From: Mastigias papua
Lineage: Eukaryota; Cnidaria; Scyphozoa; Rhizostomeae; Mastigiidae
DNA: 64,000 nucleotides
Reading direction: 5' to 3'
Assembly (NCBI GenBank): GCA_964019165.1
Contig: OZ025283.1
Span: 12,098,063-12,162,062 of the forward strand
Shown here: positions 56,801 to 64,000 of the stretch, piece after piece
How positions within the stretch are numbered: the first letter of the stretch is position 1
Layout: each line of letters opens with the position of its first letter
The notes under the pieces: generated by a model
Told to the model about the DNA's origin: nothing
What the model saw: the letters and a program-made list of their open reading frames with translations, nothing else
Databases searched by the model: none
Program-made: the position numbers and the translations under genes

Positions 56801-58573
56801 GTATTTTGCTCAAAAATGACCCAAAAATGACCCAAAAATGACCAAATTTGAAATTGATTGATTTTGATTGCAGATTGAAAAGTGATGAAAATGAGGCATT
56901 TTTGGCCAAAAAGTAAGGCTATAGCCTTGGTATTTTGCTCAAAAATGACCCAAAAATGACCCAAAAATGACCAAATTTCAAATTGATTGAGTTTGATTGC
57001 AGATTGAAAAGTGATGAAAATGAGGCATTTTTGGCCAAAAAGTAAGGCTATAGCCTTGGTATTTTGCTCAAAAATGACCCAAAAATGACCCAAAAATGAC
57101 CAAATTTGAAATTGATTGAGTTTGATTGCAGATTGAAAAGTGATGAAAATGAGGCATTTTTGGCCAAAAAGTAAGGCTATAGCCTTCGTAGTTTGCTCAA
57201 AAATGACCCAAAAATGACCCAAAAATGACCAAATTTCAAATTGATTGATTTTGATTGCAGATTGAAAAGTGATGAAAATGAGGCATTTTTGGCCAAAAAG
57301 TAAGGCTATAGCCTTGGTATTTTGCTCAAAAATGACCCAAAAATGATCCAAACATGACCAAATTTCAAATTGATTGATTTTGATTGCAGATTGAAAAGTG
57401 ATGAAAATGAGGCATTTTTGGCCTAAAAGTAAGGCTATAGCCTTTGTATTTTGCTCAAAAATGACCCAAAAATGACCCAAAAATGACCAAATGTCAAATT
57501 GATTGATTTTGATTGCAGATTGAAAAGTGATGAAAATGAGGCATTTTTGGCCAAAAAGTAAGGCTATAGCCTTGGTATTTTGCTCAAAAATGACCCAAAA
57601 ATGACCCAAAAATGACCAAATTTCAAATTGATTGATTTTGATTGCAGATTGAAAAGTGATGAAAATGAGGCATTTTTGGCCAAAAAGTAAGGCTATAGCC
57701 TTGGTATTTTGCTCAAAAATGACCCAAAAATGATCCAAACATGACCAAATTTGAAATTGATTGATTTTGATTGCAGATTGAAAAGTGATGAAAATGAGGC
57801 ATTTTTGGCCTAAAAGTAAGGCTATAGCCTTTGTATTTTGCTCAAAAATGACCCAAAAATGACCCAAAAATGACCAAATTTCAAATTGATTGATTTTGAT
57901 TGCAGATTGAAAAGTGATGAAAATGAGGCATGTTTGGCCAAAAAGTAAGGCTATAGCCTTGGTATTTTGCTCAAAAATGACCCAAAAATGACCCAAAAAT
58001 GACCAAATTTGAAATTGATTGATTTTGATTGCAGATTGAAAAGTGATGAAAATGAGGCATTTTTGGCCAAAAAGTAAGGTTATAGCCTTGGTATTTTGCT
58101 CAAAAATGACCCAAAAATGACCCAAAAATGACCAAATTTGAAATTGATTGATTTTGATTGCAGATTGAAAAGTGATGAAAATGAGGCATTTTTGGCCAAA
58201 AAGTAAGGCTATAGCCTTGGTATTTTGCTCAAAAATGACCCAAAAATGACCCAAAAATGACCAAATTTCAAATTGATTGATTTTGATTGCAGATTGAAAA
58301 GTGATGAAAATGAGGCATTTTTGGCCAAAAAGTAAGGCTATAGCCTTGGTAGTTTGCTCAAAAATGACCCAAAAATGACCCAAAAATGACCAAATTTGAA
58401 ATTGATTGATTTTGATTGCAGATTGAAAAGTGATGAAAATGAGGCATTTTTGGCCAAAAAGTAAGGCTACAGCCTTGGTATTTTGCTCAAAAATGACCCA
58501 AAAATGACCAAATTTGAAATTGATTGATTTTGATTGCAGATTGAAAAGTTATGGAAATGATGTTGAAAAATAG
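38817..58573. repeat. Satellite array of a 129-bp unit, about 153 copies
   Basis: A single uninterrupted head-to-tail array of about 19.7 kb. Landmarks per unit, in order, are GATTGCAGATTG, GAAAAGTGATGAAAATGAGG, TTTTTGGCCAAAAA, AAGGCTATAGCCTT, TGGTATTTTGCTC, two or three 11-bp AAAAATGACCC subrepeats and CCAAATTTSAAATTGATTGA. Most units are exactly 129 bp. Variants of 118 and 140 bp differ by one 11-bp subrepeat, and a few copies lose 1 bp (GGCCATAAGTAAGG). The first copy (38822-38860) and the last partial copy (58540-58573) are the most diverged, as expected at array edges escaping homogenisation. Shared variants show higher-order periods of 903, 1419 and about 1957 bp. No transposase, RT or spacer sequences interrupt it. 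Confidence 0.98.
40263..45992 (-). other. 1909-codon open frame created by satellite periodicity (not called as a gene)
   Basis: The minus strand of the satellite has no stop in one frame and the unit is 43 codons long, so the frame runs through about 44 copies. Further long frames occur at 39121-40050, 46828-48420, 48879-51635, 51587-54673, 54693-56630 and 56650-58383. Each ends where a copy has a 1-bp or 11-bp length change. The repeated peptide (core FITFQSAIKINQF, then FEQNTKAIAL) is hydrophobic and matches no family I know. No signal peptide, promoter or upstream exon is visible. Confidence 0.8.
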
Positions 58574-59896
58574 AGTTTCGCGGTAATGTCAGAAGTCGGA
58601 TTGAAAGCTGCGAGTATTTTCGTGACGGAGAAGCACAAGTGCTATCTACTATGTTACTGATAAACAGATGAATGATGTACATTGGGTTGATAAAGTAAAT
58701 GAGTATCATGCTCTTTGATATATACAAGAAGCTAAGATGAAAAGCAAAAGGGACAAATCAATATGTTATGGAACTAAGAATACGGGGTTTATTAGTAATA
58801 TGTTTGATATTTACGTTTTCAAGGGTTATTAACCTAGATGAGTGAAGTCATAGGCCAAAGCCATAATATAACATGATAAGTATGAAAGTCTGAATCAAAA
58901 TATCTTCAAATTTCCCTGCGGAAAGTAGGTCATTTCAGAAGAGTTGAGAAATGGCCATTTAGACCGTTCTGTGTTGCGTTAAGGTAGGGGTTTCTGTAGG
59001 TTGTTTACTGGAATTCAACTGCGCCAACATCGATCTAATCATCAGTTCAAAATGCACAAATCAGCTTCATTGACTTAAAGCAGCGACGTACTGTCAGGTT
59101 AAGACCTACGTATTAAAATAACAACGGAGCCCCAAAGAATGGAACAATGTTTACGCTACTAATAAGCAATGTGTATTCCATGAGGAAATATATAATTTCA
59201 AAATGGTTCACAAATGTCCTAGAACATGTGGATAAATCATGTTCTCACTCCGGCCCCTTCTTGGTTAAATAACAATACAGCATAGTCTCTATTACATGCT
59301 AAATACCACGAAGAAGGAAGAACGAAGAAGAACAACGAAGAAGAACATAGGAGCATAGCGCAATAAAAGGTCCTCAGATTACGTTGGCAATAAGTATAAT
59401 AAGAAAAAGGGAATATAATAGCTCAAAAACAAAAAGCACAATTTGTCACACCCTAACCTTTCGGTAATATAGTGACGCATTTCAAATATTGCAATCTTTC
59501 AAACATTTTGTTAGTTGGTTTGTTGATGATTAAGCATACATTTAGCATGTTCAAGAATTCTCCTAGATTGATGATGTTACGTTTTAAGAGAACATTATCA
59601 TCTTCACATTCTTTACCCTTTTTACGTTTCCTATAATATCATTAATAATATCTGATGCCAGAGATGAAACCTCGAAAAAATTAGGAAATTTAGGGCTTTT
59701 TGACAAATTTTATGAAAAATGTAGGATTTTTGAGAAAAAGATAAAAGTTTAGGATTTTCAGGATCTTAAGACCGACCGATCTTAAGACAGAAGGCTTGAT
59801 ATTAAATTAGTCAGTCTCTTCATCTTATTCTTCCATTACTATTAGAAGCTCGTTTTGTTGACGACTACTAATCAGCAAAGTAAAATAATATAAATA

Positions 59897-59984
<88 letters not shown>

Positions 59985-60065
59985 GAATATAAATACATGT
60001 GCATATATATATATAAGTTCACAGCAATGCGACAGAAGATAATGATATGTATCAAAACCCAATAA
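58574..60065. other. Spacer between satellite and minus-strand gene, nothing recognised
   Basis: AT-rich unique sequence without a convincing exon on either strand. An (AT)n tract lies at 59899-59982. GAAGAACGAAGAAGAAC-type short repeats occur near 59310-59345. It should contain the 3' UTR of the minus-strand gene ending at 60066. Confidence 0.6.
59899..59982. repeat. (AT)n microsatellite
   Basis: Pure AT dinucleotide run about 85 bp downstream of the stop codon of the minus-strand gene, so probably within its 3' UTR. Confidence 0.95.
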
Positions 60066-63000
60066 TTACAACTGGTTCAAAACTGTACCCTGTAATTCAA
60101 TGCCACCAATATAAAGTTCATTTGTACCAGAAGAGTTCAAACCTGTCATTCGTATTCGTAGGTATCGGAATGAAAGGTGATTGCCTGAAATTTGCCATGA
60201 GCCATGCATGAACCTACAAATTTATGAAAGACAGGCAAATAGAGGTATGTATGACCTATGTAATAATGAAAGCAGAAAATGCACATGGACTGGTGGTAGC
60301 TTAATAAATAGTTCTAATGTCCCTGCTAATGAGTTTCTTATAGTTTCTGCACGATAAGCAAAGGGTTGAGGTACATAGAATTGATAGTTGAGACACTAGT
60401 GGATAGAAGCGTTGAGAAAATAATGTAGATACGCGTAGTGTGGAGGGCCAGGTTTATGGTGGGTTGGGCGCTATCTAGGCGCTGATCATATTATTTTGCA
60501 TGCCGGTACAAACGATCTACCGAAAGAAAAGTCTACACTTGATCAAACCAGAAGCATGGTGAAAAACAAAAGAATGCAACGAAAGCTTTCTGTAGCAAAA
60601 ACAGAGAACAGATTGCTGACCTGTCATTAATACTTGTATCCATCACATGCATTCGCAGCGTGTGCCATTTATTACCGTCAAACGATCCTTCAAATACCCA
60701 GTTTCTAGCACAGCCGTCAGGGGAAAGCCAACCATGGCAAAATGAATACGAGCTTGGTAGAAAGCTCTTATCATGGCCAAAGTCCAACTGGAACCATGAA
60801 TCCTCTATATCCTCCGTGCTACATGGCATTGGCTGGAACAAAAATGACAATACAGATACATGGTTCACGTCGATTTGTGTAAATCTTTAGGGGAGTATTG
60901 ATGGTAAATTGACCGATTATTGTAAAATAGGTGACACAAGATCTTTTCCATAACTTCCATTTCGCACCAACTTGGTACGTTGCTTCTGTACGGCTTCACG
61001 AAAAGCCTAGCGTTTGAAGACTTTTCTGGCTTTTGTGATGTTGTAAATTCATACTTCTGCTTCTACGCTCTTCCCACTAATCAGCTATAGGGTGGGGGGC
61101 ATTTATACTCCTAGTTAGCCCCCGCTATAAATTGCAACTGTTAAGATCAAATTGCATCATATCAAATCAAATGTCAAAATACTACGTGATCTAATGAAAC
61201 TTTATCACAAAATGATTACCACATGACATCACACCACATTATATCATTCAATACATCACAAAATATATCTCATCACACCGTATCATGTTATATAATACAT
61301 CTGGGGTAAGATGCGGGAACAGACTTGAAGTTACCAATGAAAAGGTCATCAAATGGTCAAAATATTTCTCCTATAGAGGTGCGAAATTGGGGAATGGCTT
61401 CTCAGTCGGACCAAGACAGGCATCCTCTTTGTATGGTTTTAATAAAAATTTTTAAAGCAAAGTTGTTTTTCTTCTTATTGAGTAATTTTGGCTTTTTTTA
61501 TGTAAACTTGCCATGAGCATTGTAAATAGGATTTTATAATTTAATTTTATCAATAACTTTCTAATGTACTTTTTGCGTTATAAATAGTGTCTTTTTGGAG
61601 GGCCCCTCGAAAATCAGCCAGTTGAAGGGCAATTCCATTACGTAACTGCAAAATGAACGATAAAACTAGTACTCTAACATCAAGTACCGTCGACGGGCTG
61701 CAGCCGGATTTGGCCCGCGGGCCGTAGTGTTATGACCCCTGCTGTACATCACACTATATATCATATCAAGCTATTTTGATTATTACCATATATTAAATAT
61801 ATTTAGGAGGGTGTTCCTGCAGCTAAATCTGTCTACAACAGGCCTTCCATCTAATACAGATACAATAGCAAAAGACAAAATATCCACAGTAAGATGTGAT
61901 AAGACAAGCTCATAAATGTTAAAGGAGAAAAAGTGCTAAATATGCACAGGCAGCAATATTGATTTTTGGCGATGGTCGTCAAAGTATGCTTTTCAAGATA
62001 TTTATGGTGAATGCTGATAATACTTTATTGACAAGCCACATCATACCATACATGTTTAGCGATTTGAAAACAACTAAAGGCTGGTCCCATGTACGATTCA
62101 GTATGTTTTGGAGTGCCTGCTAAAGAGGACACTTATACCGCACCATCGTCATAGTGAGATAGGGTGGCCAGTTCCTTTCCTTGTCGCCATTAACTCCCTA
62201 GTGTTTCCACCAAGTACCCAATTGCTACTGGGTGGACAGTTAATGAGCATCCCATCTTTTGGTCCGAGGGTTCGGTTCAAACCATCAATGTTCCGTTCAC
62301 CTGTCCGAGGGCCAACACCATTTATCTATTACACAATATATCAAACAAAAAGTGCACAAACATATAGGCCTAATCTACAAGAAAGAATAAAATCATCAGA
62401 TGTCATAATAACAAAAATCATATTTTTCCTTATTCGCCCGATCCTGTTACAAAATAAGCCTTCAAAATCAGCTTGTTGATAAGACCTGGACGTTATGAAT
62501 AAGAAAATTAAAAAATCTTAACTAGTCACCTTTTCTTCCAGTATATCAGACGCATTTCCAAACCCTGCTGAGCTTCTGGTCACTCGAATAGATCCCACGT
62601 AGGAAGGATTCTCCCATTTCGTTGACCCATTTTTCGTTGCAGTTTTATAAACAAGTCCGCCAGTTGATTTTCGTACGGCTGCGGAAAAGATCAAACATGA
62701 TGCTCTTTATTATATTAAAAAACAAAAATTAAATTTGCAATAATTTGTGGTGATGAAAACAACTTGCAACTAGTTTTCAGAATACCAAGGACAATAGCTA
62801 AAACACATGGAGGCTCTTCGTCTATACTTTCAGGGAATAACCAAGAAGCTGAGTGAAACTTTGGTTATCAAACACTCATAATTACCAAGCCAGAATTGAA
62901 AGACAGTCAGCTTAAAACCTAAAGAACGCAGGCCAACTTAGAGCTGTTGTGGAGCCTAGGGCAAATGACAAAATGATGCCCCGGATCACAAATTTGGATG

Positions 63001-64000
63001 TGGGCTTGGCATTAGAGATGCGCATCATAGGTGTCCTCGCTTCCGGAATTCAAAAATACACAAAGATAATTGGAGTTGGACCATAATGAGATTAACGAAG
63101 AAAAGAAAAGGGAGAATATCGAAAAGAACTTTCAAAAAGGGATAAATTGAATCGCTATACCCATGTATTTTACGAAACACTTACCAGTCCAGGAATGTGT
63201 GTCTGATAAAATGTTAGGAGCCTTAATTTCATTTTCAAGATCCTTCATTCGTTTACTTTGGTTACCAATCTTTACTTTCAGTGCTTTTTCCTGTTTTTCA
63301 AAGCGTCTGACAATCAGTTCCTGCTCATTTAGCTTAACATCGCATTCATCAAGGCTCCTCATTGCACTCTCAAGCTTCGCTTTCAATACGTCGACACGTT
63401 TATTCGCTTCCTCTTCTGCAAGCCACTGTGTTTTGATAGTTTGAGACCTCTTCGTTTCCTTCCGTTTTTCTTCATTTTTCTCTAGTACGAAATCATTCAG
63501 ATTATGTTTGGATGCTTCTTCTTCCATAGAATATAGTTCAGTTTCAAGCTCTTTAATCTTCTTTGCCATACGTTCTATCTCTGTCTTAGCCTCTGCTTTC
63601 TCTGATCTCTCCTCCTTGAGCTGTTCTTGCAAACCTTTCAAAACTATCGTCGTTTTGGCTTGCATGTCTTCGATCTCTTCTTCATATTGCTTTAGTATCT
63701 CGCTCCTAAGTGACCTCTCTTCCACTAGCCTCTTTCTGATGTTCTCATACGCATCACTGAGACGATCCTCTAGTCTCTCATACTCTTTCTCATACTCTGA
63801 AATCAAATTATTCCTGGCTTTCTTCTCCTTCGCAATTTCTGAGTGTAGCAATTCAATCTTTTGCTGAGCCCTTTCCAACTCCTCCTGCATCGCATTCACC
63901 TTAGCAACCATGGTTGCTTTGTCTGCAAATAATTTGTATCTCATTAGATGCACGTGATCTGTCAGGTTCCTAAAGAGATCTTCAGGTCGCAAGACTGATT
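60066..64000 (-). CDS. Coiled-coil protein with C-terminal F5/8-type-C (discoidin-like) domain, 5' partial
   Basis: Four minus-strand exons join in phase: 64000-63185 (open to the edge), 62678-62530, 60832-60621 and 60213-60066, giving 440 visible residues and a TAA stop at 60068-60066. The first exon is almost entirely charged heptad-type coiled coil (for example LEDRLSDAYENIRKRL, EQLKEERSEKAEAKTEIERM, KVKIGNQSKRMKDLENEIK), about residues 1-255. The remaining exons form one discoidin-like beta-sandwich: KWENPSYVGSIRVTRSSAG, DSWFQLDFGHDKSFLPSSYS, NWVFEGSFDGNKWHTLRMH, then FRYLRIRMTGLNSSG and a final GGIELQG. This domain type occurs at the C terminus of intracellular proteins such as HECTD1-like E3 ligases. 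No RING, BTB or HECT is visible in this part, so the function is unknown. With no signal peptide seen, a cytoplasmic scaffold role is an inference. Confidence 0.85.
61300..61600 (+). mobile_element. Degraded LINE 3' end, different family from the other two
   Basis: In one frame positions 61350-61450 read YFSYRGAKLGNGF then RQASSLYGFNKNF and a stop, which fits the FSYxGAKLWNxLP...SLxxFKxxF tail of LINE reverse-transcriptase polyproteins. An AT-rich 3' region with GTAAATAGGATTTTATAAT follows. Only the tail survives. It lies in an intron of the minus-strand gene, antisense to it. Confidence 0.6.
61690..61741. mobile_element. hAT-type terminal sequence, solitary
   Basis: Read from 61741 inward on the minus strand the sequence begins CAGGGGTCATAACACTACGG, then CCCGCGGGCC and AATCCGGCTGCAGCCCG. 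This is the characteristic CAGGGGTC...GGCCCGCGGGCC start of many hAT elements. The partner end was not found nearby, so this is a truncated or rearranged copy. Confidence 0.55.
62150..62325 (-). mobile_element. tRNA-derived SINE, copy 2
   Basis: Its minus strand shares with 34409-34590 the B-box region (TTGATGGTTTGAACC), GTACTTGGTGGAAACACT and the conserved 3' block GGCGACAAGGAAAGGAACTG then GCCACCCTATCTCA. The A-box part is diverged. It lies in an intron of the coiled-coil/discoidin gene. Confidence 0.65.

Noticed and set aside
38793..58383. Annotating the minus-strand satellite frames as a family of repeat proteins
   Set aside because: The frames start and stop at random length variants within the array, have no splice context or signal peptide, and follow automatically from a 43-codon stop-free unit. 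Reported only as a finding.
38817..58573. CRISPR-like array
   Set aside because: The repeats are contiguous 129-bp units with no unique spacers, no cas genes, and the context is eukaryotic.
62097..62479. 123-codon plus-strand frame as an exon
   Set aside because: It crosses the inverted SINE copy and shows no domain.

Overview
This is a metazoan nuclear genome window. Genes are split into many short exons with GT-AG introns. The introns and spacers are AT-rich and full of (AT)n, (CA)n and (GAT)n microsatellites, plus remnants of LINE, SINE, PIF/Harbinger and hAT-like elements. The domain architectures (Bicaudal-C, CUB-CUB-trypsin, coiled coil plus discoidin-like) and the C-rich 'AATAAGCCCCC' repeats suggest an invertebrate, possibly a cnidarian or an invertebrate deuterostome. 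The sequence alone does not settle the phylum.

Region 1 (1-25646, + strand) is most of a Bicaudal-C (BICC1) gene. I could chain 27 phase-compatible exons, from the KH region to the terminal ...SLRW stop. They encode 857 visible residues with two GXXG-bearing KH motifs, a Ser/Pro-rich linker and a C-terminal SAM domain. The 5' exons lie outside the window. Its introns hold a PIF/Harbinger remnant with a TTA target-site duplication, two copies of one LINE 3' end, a 64-bp minisatellite, several MITE-like inverted-repeat elements and very long AT microsatellites.

Region 2 (25647-31249) is intergenic, with a possible BICC1 poly(A) signal near 27817. Region 3 (31250-37763, + strand) is a complete seven-exon gene for a secreted CUB-CUB-trypsin serine protease. 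It has an intact triad, trypsin-type specificity and an unusual C-terminal tail of about ten 11-residue Pro/Gly/Asn repeats.

Region 4 (38817-58573) is the dominant feature: about 19.7 kb of tandem satellite, roughly 153 copies of a 129-bp unit. It has nested higher-order duplications (7-mer, 11-mer, about 15-mer), an internal 11-bp subrepeat and two adjacent perfect 14-bp palindromes per unit. Because 129 is a multiple of three, the minus strand is open for up to 1909 codons. On the plus strand each unit looks like a 39-nt phase-symmetric mini-exon (LKSDENEAFLAKK) between a splice-acceptor-like and a splice-donor-like site. The first copy is diverged and the last copy ends in an in-frame stop. 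I report this as a hypothesis with explicit counter-evidence; noncoding satellite DNA remains the simpler reading.

Region 5 (58574-64000) is the 3' part of a minus-strand gene encoding a long coiled coil joined to a C-terminal F5/8-type-C (discoidin-like) domain. Four exons are visible and the 5' end is off the window. Its introns contain a LINE tail, a hAT-like terminus and a second copy of the tRNA-derived SINE also found in the protease gene. There is no evidence that the three genes work in one pathway.
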